64,000 nucleotides of DNA from Welwitschia mirabilis (lineage: Eukaryota; Gnetophyta; Gnetopsida; Welwitschiales), in NCBI GenBank assembly GCA_051453625.1, contig JBOZIK010000001.1:97356401-97420400 (forward strand), in the 5' to 3' direction. Made by a program: the position numbers and the translations under genes. A model generated the notes under the pieces. It ran no database searches. It was given only the letters and a program-made list of their open reading frames with translations, and was not told the origin of the DNA. Every line of letters starts with the position of its first letter. Position 1 is the first letter of the stretch. Shown piece by piece: positions 12,566 through 23,999 of this stretch.

Positions 12566-13540
12566 ATGGCTTTGACATCAAAAGTTAGATTCTAGATATT
12601 GTTAGAGAGATTCATATTAGTATTGAATACTAGAATAATATCCAACCTTAGGGTAATATTACGTGATGATCAAAGTTAGGAGGATTGGAATGAGGATTTT
12701 ATGTTAATAATGTGCATATATGATTTCGATACAGAATTTTTCGAAATAGAGCATGTTCCTATTCAAGATTTAGATGAAGAAAAGGCATGACAAGTATTGA
12801 TTATAAGGTCATAGAGATAACATAAAAATCAAAGGATACTTCACATAAAAAGTTGATTGATAGCAGTAAGTATTGTTATACCAACTATGGTACTTCATGG
12901 GATATCTTTTATGCGAAGAACGATCTCAAGTTGATTAATATCATTACAATCATGAATAAACTTTATTATGAAAGTGTAAAATGTGTTAGTTTGTAGCTTA
13001 GATAATGAATATTAAACTAAAGATTGTGAGATAGATCCAACTCAAAAAGTTTATATAAATTATATCAAATTAATTCATTACTATTTGGAGGATTCACTTC
13101 TTCCTAGCTATATCCTATCTCTTCATGGAACTGAATGGTAATCTAATATGAACTTTGACATGCTCAGTATAGATCTTATTGCTACAAAAGCTCAATTTAA
13201 CTTTACAAACTCCTCGTCCTCTAATGTGAATTACAACATTTCTTATTCTCATGGATCTCCTCCTAAACAGAAGCAGTCTTCTTACAACTCTTATTCATCA
13301 AAGACATTACATCATGAAAAGAATAAGGCTTTGCAAAAATAACGAAAGAAGCCTAATCATACTTCATTAAACAAAACTAAGTTTAGCATGCTGCTACTCC
13401 AAAAAACAAATACCAGTGCTCATGATTTAAAAGAAGTGATCATAGCTTAGACTTCTATAAGATACCTCGAGAGAAGAATAAATTTATACCTAAGGTAAAT
13501 GTAGTTATTGAAGAGTTTAAATTTTATAATGATGATGAAG
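12566..13540 (+). pseudogene. copia gag remnant with degraded zinc knuckle
   Basis: Starts at ATG 12566 (MALTSKV), then frames with stops read WNEDFMLIM and later LPSYILSLHGTEW, followed by a 64-codon open piece at 13148-13342 rich in Ser/Asn/Tyr. Near 13418-13460 a CX2CX4HX4C knuckle can be traced: the first Cys and the His survive, the second Cys position is Phe, the last is Tyr, and a TGA stop lies between the first two. Gag would coat the RNA in the virus-like particle. The gene is dead. Confidence 0.7.
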
Positions 13541-14340
13541 ATTATGAGTAAAACATAGTTTTTAATAATTCTAACTTTGTGGATATAAGTGATTACATAA
13601 CTCATGACAAAACTTGGATTCTTAACACTGGTGCTAATTGTCACATAATTTATCGGTGTGATTATTTTGATGACTTTATTAAGTACCTAGTCACGATTAT
13701 TTGGTAAATAAAACTCTAGTTATAATAGAAGGCTATGGTTTATTACTCTTAACTTAATATTTCTCTCTCCCAAGACTATTTCTCATGTACTGTATGTGCC
13801 TTATTTAAGGTCATATCTTCTATTACTTTTTACCTTAGTGTAAGAAGATCATGCAATATCTATGATAAAGCACTCAATAGATATTTTTTATTCCAATTAC
13901 AAACTAGTTATGGAAGTTACAGAGATGGAAAAATTATTCATCTTCAAGGTTGTGGTAAAAAGTGTAATATCACTTGCATTGCTTCCCAAGAGAAAAACCT
14001 TGGATGCTCAATGTTTTATGGTTAAGGAAGGAGATGTAGTCACTAGTCATATACTAGTTCTTTCTATTGATACAATTTCTTTATAAAATTTAGGAATTTA
14101 GAAATTTGATGCTTTAGAGACTCTTAATCATGCTTTCCATATCAATTCAATAGTTTTCCAACCAAAGAAGTTGAGACTACCCATAAATGACATGGTTGTA
14201 CTTGGTCACATTCTACTCTCCAAGATGTTCATCACAATGAAAGGGGTAAAAATAGAATCAAATATAGCTTGTATACAACTCATGATAATGATGTTGACAA
14301 GATTTATTTAATTTTTAATGGTAAACCAACTTATTTAAAA
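13541..14340 (+). pseudogene. copia protease and pre-integrase remnant
   Basis: At 13615 the frame reads WILNTGANCHII, the copia aspartic-protease block (normally W-I-x-D-T/S-G-A), with the catalytic Asp replaced by Asn. The frame then breaks. A 74-codon piece at 13862-14086 falls where the sequence between protease and integrase should be. The HHCC and DDE parts of integrase are not found, and at 14362 the sequence is already RT, so a deletion removed integrase. Confidence 0.75.
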
Positions 14341-14361
14341 AACATCATTTGACATCATCAA

Positions 14362-14451
14362 TGGATTCAAGCCATAAAAGAAGAATACCATGCCCTTGTA
14401 GAAAATGGTACATGGGAGTTGATCCATAAAATTAAGGAATTTATATAGCAT
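14362..14451 (+). pseudogene. copia reverse transcriptase, first block only
   Basis: Reads WIQAIKEEYHALVENGTWEL, the conserved start of the copia RT domain (W-x-x-A-x-x-E-x-x-A-L-x-x-N-x-T-W-x-L). It ends at a TAG and none of the later RT or RNase H blocks follow, so the remainder was lost. Confidence 0.85.
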
Positions 14452-14644
14452 AAAGTCATTGCATTAATACATCATTTGACTATAGAATAAATAACTACTA
14501 CTTAAACAAAGATACCTTTGAGAGAAGTTCCAGTATTTTAATCCAAAATTGGATTAACAATGAGTTAAGTCAAACTCATTTCCATGTCATACATCATGGG
14601 ATTCATTTAACTTTTTGATCTCTAATTGAAGTTACATCTAATCG

Positions 14645-14775
14645 TAGTACTATGAGATGTGTAGTACAAATATGCCCTAGTACTATGGATTGTGTAATAC
14701 AAATTTTAGCTTAGCATTATGGGATGTGTAATGCACAAGAATAAGCCTATCTCCTATAGGATGTGTAGTAGTATA
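14645..14775. repeat. Short tandem repeat before the PPT
   Basis: Three to four diverged copies of a motif like GTACTATGAGATGTGTAGTAC and spacer. The first copy can pair with itself (GTAC arms). It sits in the 3' untranslated part of the copia element. Confidence 0.6.
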
Positions 14776-14907
14776 TTGATTGCTTCTTTTAGAAAGTAGT
14801 TCCCTCACTTGACAATGCCTTTTTAAAAGTTTTATTGTAGGTCACATTTTCATGGTTTTCCTTTGGTCACTCTGGATTTCCCTTAGAAGAGAATGTATTT
14901 CTATGTT

Positions 14908-14918
14908 AAAGGGGGGAA
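14908..14918 (+). promoter_or_regulatory. Polypurine tract of the copia element
   Basis: AAAGGGGGGAA, one base before the 3' LTR start (TGCTAAGG at 14920). Textbook position and composition. Confidence 0.88.
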
Positions 14919-14919
14919 T

Positions 14920-15088
14920 TGCTAAGGCTAGTACACACCATGATTCCACACCTAGGGATACATGAAAAACCTAGTGATGTGCTTGCCTATTTAATTAAGC
15001 TCTTTGTTGAATATGTGAAATAGGAGAAATAAAATTTTGATTTGAAAATCTTGTGCTCTCCTTTTTTGGGCATTCTTGTTTTCTAATA
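14920..15088 (+). repeat. 3' LTR of the copia element
   Basis: Starts TGCTAAGGCTAG and matches 9536-9702 over its whole length, roughly three quarters identical by eye. The low identity indicates an old insertion. Confidence 0.88.
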
Positions 15089-17300
15089 GCTTCTTATAAT
15101 TATACCTTTATAAAACATATTACTCTTTTGATACACACTTAAACCTATATGAATAATTTCTACTCTACTTGTTTATTTAATATGTGAATAAGAATATATT
15201 AAATCTAAATTTAAAGATATAAATTCTAAATTTTACCACTTGATAACTAGACCATAAATTTTCAACAAATTTGTAAGATATGCATAAACTAAATTATAAA
15301 ATTTAATATTTTATTAGAATGATATTTTAAGAAAAGATATACATGATCTGACATTAAATGTATTTTCAAGATAATAATAATACTAAGGAATTTAAGATTC
15401 TTAACAAGTATACAAGTTTCACTTCAAAACAATTTCTTAACACAAACTAGAAAAGATAATATCTTCTTATATTTTCCCTCCTTATCAATCATGCTCTAGT
15501 TTTACCACTTATTTTATATAAGAAATATGGAGTGATAATTGTGAAAATTTCATAGATTCTAATATGGTCTAGGTAAGATAAGATAAATATTTGAAGAAAT
15601 CCATGTCTCAAGAGGAAGATTGGGAAATTTTAAGTCTTAAAATAATGAAAGCAAGATTCAAAGATTTTAATGACGATGTTATAGAAATGATATGAGAAAT
15701 AACTGGTTTTTCTATAAAATTTTCATTATATATATATTTTAATTTTCTTCAGTACCACATTTGATGAATTGTGGATTCACTATCTTATTCAGTGATCTTA
15801 GAATTTCTCATAATTTTTTTTTTATATATTCTCTTATAGAACTACCTAATTAGATGATTGTGGAGCCCACTACTTTATTTGGTGATCTATGGTTCAATCA
15901 ATTCCATTGCCTCATTTGGCAACTGTGGATTCTCACATTCCACTATCTTATTGGGTGATCTATAAAAAGCTAAATTCCATAAGATCACAATTATCCAAGA
16001 TATCTAAAGAAGAATGAGTAAGATATATCAACAAAATGTAGATCTTGAACAATAATAACTTGGATTTAATTTTATAAAGATTTTTAGAGAAGAGGATAAT
16101 AAAAACTAGAATTCATAACCAAGATTTCAATTTATTGAGTACTCATAAAATGAACATTCAATAACTTTATGATGCTTGCAAGAAAATTAAAAAAATATAA
16201 ATGTATATAAAGATGCATACAAGAATAGGACCAATCAAGGATGCAAGAATTAAATGAAAGCCATACTCTGATTTGGTTGTAATATTTAAAGACTTTAATG
16301 CTCTTTTAAGATTCTAAAGCTTCAAGATTTTCGAAGGTCCAAGTTTGAAGTTACCAAGATTCCATAACAAAGGCTTTCTCAAAGATATAAATATATGAGA
16401 AGAATGAAGTTCTATTTATAGTAGAGAAGGTTAGATTATAAAGAGATATGAGAATATGAAAAGACATCATCATGAATTGAAGTGTTAGTAATTTCATAAC
16501 CTAAAATCATTACTTTGCTTCTCCACTAGGTGCATGGTATTTCATCATAACAGTAACCACTTATTTTACAAAATAATAATTATTAAAAAAGATGCCTAGA
16601 ACAATTAAGTTCTTTAACATATGTGAAAAGAAACCAAGTTAATCACAATATATAGTATTTTTGAATTCCAAGAATAATCATTACTAAAACTATATAAATC
16701 AAGAAATAAATGCCAAAAAATTTCAAGGTCATGTCACTACTTTTATCATGATAAGAAAGAGGAATTTAATTATAACTTAATCAAGATGATATAATTAGAG
16801 ATAATGTCTAAAGAATAACATCAAGATGGAATTTTTATAATCTCTAAATATTTAGTAATTCATAATAATTCCTTTTACTTGCAAGACTTTTAAATTTAAC
16901 TATATTATTTACTTTTATATAATAATTATTAGGCTAATTTTTATAAATTAAAAATTGGGACATGATACTCAATCAAAAATGGTTTCTTTCTAAGCTACTG
17001 ATAATGAAAGTAAAGAAGTAGATAAGCATTTTAGCATCATATATAATTTTAAAAACTAAAGTTTAACACACCTATTAGTGTTTTAATGTAGTTTTAAGAA
17101 GTTAAGAATTTTTTAAAAGAATCATTAATTGAAAGCAACACTGATATTAAGGGTAAAACAATCTCTTTCCAAGAGAAGGCCATATAACTTATTGAAGGTA
17201 AAGTGAAAAGTGTTCATTCTTTGATAACATTAATCCCATCTGAAGTGCTACCAATAAAAAGGATCAAACTTCATTCTTGATATTTCTATTCATAAATGGA
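15089..17300. repeat. AT-rich stretch with a three-unit minisatellite
   Basis: At about 15,750-15,965 three diverged units each contain ATTGTGGA(T/G), an ACTATCTTATT-like block and a TGGTGATCTA-like block. Elsewhere I see no gene. The part closest to 17,300 may be the lost gag of the following gypsy element, but no gag motif can be made out. Confidence 0.55.
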
Positions 17301-17336
17301 AATTTTTTTTGTAATTATCTAATGGATTTAAAATGA

Positions 17337-17640
17337 TAGCTAATGTCATGTTCTATAAGGTTTATAAGGATGTTAGCCTTAAGATGTCATTCCAAGCCAA
17401 ACGAGTTATTCAACTAAATGGATCAAGTTTTGAAGTCCTAGGCATGTTGAAAAATGTAAAAGTTTAGTTAAAAGGTTAACCTAGCATTTCATTTAAAGTA
17501 GATGTTCATGTATTCAACATGAAACATACATATGGAATGTTGATTTCATATTCTTATGGATCTTAGTTAGAAGGAGTATTTCACTTGGATTTCTTTGAAT
17601 TGCTTATTGCCACTGAAGATAAACATGAACTAGTTATATC
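17337..17640 (+). pseudogene. gypsy aspartic protease remnant
   Basis: One frame reads ANVMFYKVYKDVSL, then IQLNGSSFEVLGMLKNVKV, then HTYGMLISYSYGS and LEGVFHLDF. This follows the plant gypsy protease: the strand after the active site, the G-x-L-K-x-V-x-V loop, the Y-G-M-L-x-S strand and the L-x-G-x-x-x-x-D end. The D-T/S-G active site itself is not recognisable. Two in-frame stops. Confidence 0.65.
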
Positions 17641-18749
17641 ATGTAAGCCTTTATTTAAGAAAATAGTAATATTTTTGAATTTTTTCAACACCTCATGATC
17701 TAACTTCAGATCATCTTTCATGAGAGTGATTGACTTAAATATGAGAAAATACATAGTTGAAAGTAAAGCTAAATTGGAAGATATAATAATTAAAGCAAAT
17801 ATCAAGCTTAGTGAATGTAGTCCATTGATAAACATGTTTTCAATTTCTTATTATTAAATTTATGAAGAGATGTCATAGGATTATGAGGACATTTACCCCT
17901 TTATCAGCTAGATGGAAATACTTTCCTCTCTAATGATCCACCTCCATTAGAGAAAGACTTAAATTCCTTTTATCCATCCATCAAATAAGTTTAAAATGTT
18001 GAGATCCAAGTAAATAATAATGATGATCTTATATATCATGATATAAAAATTTTCTTTGATAGTATATAAGACATCGACATCATTTTTCTCCATGTAGATG
18101 AAACTAGTTCGAAGAAAGGACATGATGTGGGTATAATATTAGATATTTCTTATTAAACATCCATATTGAAGTTGATTAATTTTATTATTCCTATGATGAA
18201 TAATATGGTAAAATACAAAGAATTGAAAAAAAAACTTTCTTAACATCATAACTTAGAAAAACTAAAAATTTCTAGCATTTCCTAGTTAATTATTAACTAG
18301 GTAATGTTGTTTATGAAGATTGAAGTCCAATTATGCAATCATATAAGGCATATGTCCTTAATCCTCTTAAGCAATTCAAATAGGTTATGTTACATCATAC
18401 TCATTGTGAGTAAAAATACATACCTAATGCCCTTGTAGAAGCTTTATTTATCCTTGATATATCCTTCATACATAGAAAATATGATTTATAAGTAATCATT
18501 GAGAGATCCTTCTATTGTTTAATTTCAATAATGTCATACATTTGCAAGTCTTCAATGATGATAACCAACTTTCTAGGTTTATGACTTTACAAGAATAATT
18601 TAAAAATAATATCATTGAAGTTCAAGCAAGAGATAAAGAGGATAAGATAGAAGATAAGCCTCTTGAAATTTGTTTTAGTCAACTCAAATGTAAACTTCTT
18701 AAATAAAAATTTGATTAGAAGATTAGAAAATTAAACCATAATAAAAGCC

Positions 18750-19500
18750 AAAATGATTGGTAAACTTAGTTGAAACTAAGATTATCATTGTTCATAAAAA
18801 TCATAAAGGCATACCTATTAAGATTAGTAGTCAGCTAAATACCAATGAGAAGAAGAAACATACTAATTTACTACATGAGTTTAATAATGTTTTATCATGG
18901 TCATATAAGAATCATAAGGTGTATAATCCTTTGATTATCACACAATTCCTATTCTTCTAAACATTAAACCATTTTACTAAAAACTAAGGCAAGTAAACTA
19001 AAAAGAGAGTTAATTATAAAGCTAAAAATGAATAAGCTTCTTAAATATAAATCATTTACTCAGTTAAACATTTGAGCTAGGTATCAAAGTTGGTACTTAT
19101 AAAGAAAAAATTAGATGAAATTAGATTATGAGTAAATTTTAAAAATCTAAATTTGATATGCATAGAAGATAATTACCTTCTAACAAATATGTAAGAGTTA
19201 TTGAAAGTAATTAATGGGTCACAAAGGTACTTTTTTGGGTGGTTATTGATCATATAACTAGATGCTTATAAATAAGTATGATTAATACTATAAAAAAGTC
19301 CAATCCATAGAAGACTATGTTTATAACTAAATGGAGAAATTTATAATTTGTAAAAATGCCTATTGGTCTTATCAATGTAGTCTCAACCTTTCAAAGAGTC
19401 ATAGCTAAAACATTTAAAGGACTAATAGAAAAATTCATTATCATTTACTTGGATAATCTGACTGTCTTTTCATAAGATAGAGGCACTTACATTTAAGACT
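18750..19500 (+). pseudogene. gypsy reverse transcriptase remnant
   Basis: The N-terminal part includes an open piece at 18757-18960 with NNVLSWSYKNHK, matching the gypsy lead-in F-x-D-V-F-A-W-S-Y-x-D. Later blocks read KMPIGLINVVSTFQR (M-P-F-G-L-x-N-A-x-x-T-F-Q-R) and IIYLDNLTVFS at 19446-19457. The catalytic F/Y-x-D-D box is YLDN here: the second Asp is Asn, which would abolish activity even without the frameshifts. Confidence 0.85.
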
Positions 19501-19759
19501 TAATGATGTGTCTTTGAAAAATGCAGACATTATGTAGTATCTTTAATTACCATGAAATTGGTTTTGGAGTTTAATCAAGAAAATTTCTTAAATACATTGT
19601 CATTAAAGATGGAATTTCAAATAATCTTAAGATCTCAAATTCACTGAAAAAGAAATAAGTAAAGTTATTCTTTAAGAAGATCAATGTTATCCATCAATTC
19701 ATTCCAATATTTTCAAAATTGATTAGGTCAATTAACAACATGTTAAAAAAAGATTAATT

Positions 19760-20060
19760 AATAAATTAAAATGAGAAAGTAGAGAATGCCTTTCTTATCC
19801 TTAATGAAGTAATCATTGAAGCTCTAGGTCCAGTTGCCATATGGCTTGAAGATGAATTTTTCTTATATTCTTTTTAAAATGAGCATACTGTGATAGACAT
19901 TTTAATCCAAGATATCTAAAATAAAGGAGAAAGGCCTATAGATTTTATGTCTAAATCCTTAAAAGATACTAAAATGAGGTATACCCTAGTTAACAATTAG
20001 TTATGCATAAATAATGAAGCTCTAAAAAATTTAGGTATTATCTTTTAGGAGCTAATATTA
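19760..20060 (+). pseudogene. gypsy RNase H remnant
   Basis: Reads AFLILNEVIIEALG, then FFLYSF-x-NEHTV, then KGERPIDFMSKSLKDTKMRYT. This matches the gypsy RNase H domain (A-F-x-x-x-K-x-x-L-x-x-A-P-V, then the repeated S-E-H-T, then P-I-x-F-x-S-K-x-L). Several in-frame stops. It follows the RT thumb/connection block (KDGISNNLKI, then INVIHQFIPIFSKL). Confidence 0.8.
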
Positions 20061-20689
20061 TCATCATAGTTCTTGATCTAGCAACTGTAGTACTAGCCAA
20101 ATTACAAGACTCATCAAATAAAAGAGCTAAAGAAATCATAAAAATATAATAACATGATATAAATTGGAGAGCAACTGAGTTAATCAGAGAAATTGATCTT
20201 ATCTAGTTAACTACTTAAGTTGATATCTTTAAAGATGATGAAATGCAAGTTAATTATTAGCCAATAGCTATGCACATCTTGTATTTAGATGACACTAAAA
20301 GTGTACTGTTTATACCAAGTATTCCCTAGTACATTGATGTCAAATATTATTTGACTTTTCATAAGCTCCTCTCTAATTTGTCGAGATATAAGAGGAAACT
20401 CTTAATTTTCAAATGCATGATGCATTCTCCCTTATATGAGGTATTCTTCATCATAAAAATTTTCACAGAGTACGTTTGAGATGCCTTAATTAAAAGCAAG
20501 CTGATCATTGCTTATAGTAGCTACATTAGGAGGGCCACCTTGACTATAAAGCTCTACTACATAAAATTATGCAAGTAGAATATTATTGATCAATAATTAA
20601 AAGAAATACTTTTGATGAGACTAATTCGTATTTGTAATGATAAATATTTAAGGATATTGAAGCTAAGAGTTTAGATCCTTTAAGACCAA

Positions 20690-21470
20690 TCTTTAAAGTA
20701 AGATATTTTATCAAGTAGGCTTTATATTTTGATAGATTTATTAATTCCCATTTCTCAACCCAATATCATTTTATTATTTCAATAACTGATTATTAAACTA
20801 AATGGTTAGAGACTATAGTTACATGAAATACTGCTAGTCATGAAGTAAGCCAATTTATTAAAGATAATATCACCTCTTGGTATGGAGTTTCATTTTTCCT
20901 AATCACTAATCATGGTCTTGCTTTTCATATCAACCAAATTAACTGATAGGTAATGGATAATCACATCTTAAACAAACTAACTATTAAGTAATATCCATAA
21001 GGTAATGGTTTGGTAAAATAATCTAATAAAATCATAATATCAACAATTAAAAAAATGATTGATAAAAACACAAAGATTTTACATGAGAAACACAAGTGGG
21101 CCTTGTGGGTTAATAAAGTTTATTATAATAAATAAATTACATCCTCATCTTACAAATTAGTTTATGCCCAAAACCCACTATTATCCATCAACTTAGAGAT
21201 TCCCAATTACAAGTTCTTCCTAGATTATATAGAAGTCAATCAAAATATCATTATAAGGATTTATCAATTTTACAAACTCAAACAAAAAGGAATTGAAGCT
21301 ATTGAAAATCTCTCTTATCATTAAGTAATAATTAAGAGATAGTTTAATAAAAAGTTCACTACTAAGATGTTTTAAATGAGTGACTTAACCCTTAAGAGGA
21401 ATGCATATTCCAAACAAATTAGAACCTAGCACAAATTCTCCCCAATGTCATTGGATCCTTATAAGATCAT
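20690..21470 (+). pseudogene. gypsy integrase core and C-terminal remnant
   Basis: At 20785-20805 the frame reads TDY-stop-TKW, the signature T-D-Y-F-T-K-W of the gypsy integrase core. Downstream come SQFIKDNITSWYGVSFFLITNHG (normally I-T-D-x-G, so the second catalytic Asp has become Asn), YPxGNGLVK, HKWALWVNKVYY and KLVYAQNPLLSINLEIPN. This is in the right order to the C-terminal segment, where LTLKRNAYSKQIR corresponds to the D-L-V-L-K-K block. Stops and two or more frameshifts. Confidence 0.85.
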
Positions 21471-21479
21471 TGATATCAT

Positions 21480-23990
21480 ATGTTTAAATATCTATTAATT
21501 CTCAGATATATAAGAAAATATGTTATGTTATAATTTTAATGCATTTCATCTTATAAATGTCTACTCTATGCTATAAGAGGATACTAGGTAAAAGAGTAGA
21601 ATAATTCACATTTTCATCTTGAATTTTTATACATATGAGTTTGTATTCATTCTTAGCTTATAATATTGTTTCATTTCATATTGCATTTTTACCATTCTTC
21701 ATCTATGCATTTATTTTTATTTATTTTAGTTGTTTTATATCCATTTCCAAACTCCATGCTAAAAAAACGAAAAACAGGAAAAAAGAAACTATATGAAAAA
21801 TAGAGGAATAGCATAAAATATCATATTCATTCATACATACATCTTGTTAACTAGCCTATAATCAAATCTCAAAGCATTTGGTTTTTTTATCTTATCCTTA
21901 CACTTTGTAAATAAAGTTATAGGATTAATGTTACTGTGTTCTATTAGCTACTTAATCATTAATCCAGTGTATCCATTTCTCATGTGTGATATCTTAAAGG
22001 TTTTATGGTTTTTCATGCTCTAATTTTAACATGGCATAATAGAGGAAGGATGTACATTATCGTTAGTCTTAAAAGACCATGACCCTCATATGATAACTAG
22101 AGCTTATTACTAGGTTTTCAAAAAATAGATCATATATTTCATTACATTGCTTTATTTTTTGATTAGTACGATTTGAGTTTAGTTATTTACACTAGGGTTA
22201 TGAACACTTATTAATAATATAGCTCTAGTGAAACATTTATTTTGTATAGCATCTATATGAGGGCTATGAATACCTACTAGCAATATAGCCTTGTAAATGT
22301 TTATTTGATCTTGGTTAATTCTACTAGAAGGATGTGAAATGATATTGTATGATTTAATCCAATCCTATGCGATTGTCCATTATTAAAGCACAAAAGGAAA
22401 AATACATTATAAAACAATAAAAGAAGAAAAGAAATAGATGGGACAAGTATATTAAGTTATATTATGTTTGATGATCTACATAACTCCTATCATTCTTAAT
22501 ATCTATCATAGCTATAGGTTAGTTTAGTATGGATCATGATTTGATAGGTAATAATCAATGTCCTATTAATGTAATGTATTAGACCTCTCATAGCTCAAAA
22601 ATAATATAAAATTGTTAAAGAAAAATAAAAACTTTAGTTTGCATTCTATGCACTTTTTTATTCATACATAATCATTACTCTCATGCATCTACACCATCAT
22701 TGCATCTCATTATAAATTATTATTTTATATTATTTTATGCATTATTTTATTCATAAATCATTTTCTTAGTGTAACATGCATTTTATTTGCATGTAGATTC
22801 ATATTCACATCTAGTTGCATTTGCATATAACTTATCTGTGAATTCTCATTCTCATTTATAGGAATTTAGTAATTATCATAGGAACATATTTGATGCATTA
22901 GATCATTTCATGCACTTTTATTTAGCTTTGGATTTTAAAGCATCATTAAATTTTACATATTCCTTAAATTAAGATGATATTAGTTAGTTGGAGGCTAGAT
23001 GTTGTAACCAACATCACCCCAATTAAAAACTTGGGTGCCCTTATAAAGAGAAAAAATAGTTTTTAAGCAAGCTCATATTTGTGGAATTTATCATGAAACT
23101 AGCATCAGAAGTAAAAAAGTAAAGAGAAAGAGAGAATATTGACCATAAATCCACTACTTTTTGTAGCACTTACAATTGATGAGTTATGAGTGTAAAGTAA
23201 TGAAAGGATTTAATTTTAGCCAAACATGCATAATTCATAAGTCATGTGAAAGGAAATGATGAAATAACAATAGAAAAATAAATAAATAAACTCATGTCAC
23301 TTAACACATAGAGTGGACAGTGAAGAAGGTGAATGTGTATTTCTCTTCTCTTCTCTAAAGCTCTAATTTTTGCATTTGTTGTTGTTGTTTTAATCAAACC
23401 TATAAATAATAATTTCTCTAACAATGCTTTACTCTATCCTTTCTCTGCTACCTTTTCTTCTTGATTTTTGTCCTCCTTTAATTGCTTTATATAGCTTTAC
23501 TTTTTCATTATTAATTTTCTTGATTTTCTTTTCTTTTATCATTTCCTTGCTCTTAGTCCTTGTCCTTCTTTACTTTAGTTTGATTTCTGTAAAAATCTTA
23601 GTGAATACTTTAAAAATGCTAATTCATTAAGCCTCTCATGTGTTATGTTGTTAACATTATAGGGAAGGTTGAAATAAGAAAATTGATGATATAAATCAAA
23701 TATTTATATGTTTTGTTGCTTTTTCCTTTTTCGATGGATCTTTCTAGATGCTTTAAGGCATAAAAATGGAGGACTCTCTAGAATGAAGTATCTCCTTTAC
23801 CAATAGCTACTTTTTAATTATCTAGTATTTATCATTCTTTAATTAATTAAATAATATTTCTCTAATTAAACTAGTTAAATTATTACATGTTGTTTAGAAT
23901 TTTTTTAAGCTATATTTTCATCCTCCCCTATAGTCTTCATTTCATCATGGATAGCAATTTAAAAAAAAATCCCAACTTCACTAAATGATC
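21480..23990. other. AT-rich stretch, no gene; a hairpin-forming duplication
   Basis: Probably the 3' untranslated part and perhaps the LTR of the gypsy element. At 22,190-22,242 and 22,252-22,305 two diverged copies of a roughly 60-bp unit occur, each with arms of the form AGGGCTAT and ATAGCCCT around a 15-18 base loop. The 60- and 68-codon ORFs at 23242-23630 are low-complexity hydrophobic shadows. Confidence 0.5.
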
Positions 23991-23999
23991 TTATCAAAA

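Larger units (their letters stand above)
9536..15088 (+). mobile_element. Ty1-copia retrotransposon, plus strand, internally deleted
   Basis: Bounded by two matching terminal repeats of about 168 bp (9536-9702 and 14920-15088), with a tRNA-Met-type PBS after the first and a textbook PPT before the second. The flanks ACTTC (9531-9535) and GCTTC (15089-15093) look like a 5-bp target-site duplication with one change. Inside, in the right order, are remnants of gag (from 12566), a degraded zinc knuckle (about 13418), the protease motif (13615) and the first block of reverse transcriptase (14362). Nearly all integrase and most RT/RNase H are missing. The leader between PBS and gag is 2.8 kb, far longer than usual for copia, and may contain later insertions. 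Confidence 0.88.
17300..21480 (+). mobile_element. Ty3-gypsy pol remnant, plus strand
   Basis: Protease, reverse transcriptase, RNase H and integrase follow one another in gypsy order (integrase last) over 4.2 kb. The RT block wording (MPIGLINVVSTFQR) and the RNase H block resemble gypsy elements abundant in many seed plants. LTRs were not found. A possible 3' LTR start is TGTTGTAACC at about 23,000 after a purine-rich GGAGGCTAGA, but no partner copy is visible. Heavily decayed. Confidence 0.85.

Noticed and set aside
23242-23630. Two adjoining divergent ORFs as a gene pair
   Set aside because: Low-complexity Ser/Leu/Phe-rich sequence from a pyrimidine-rich stretch; no homology pattern.
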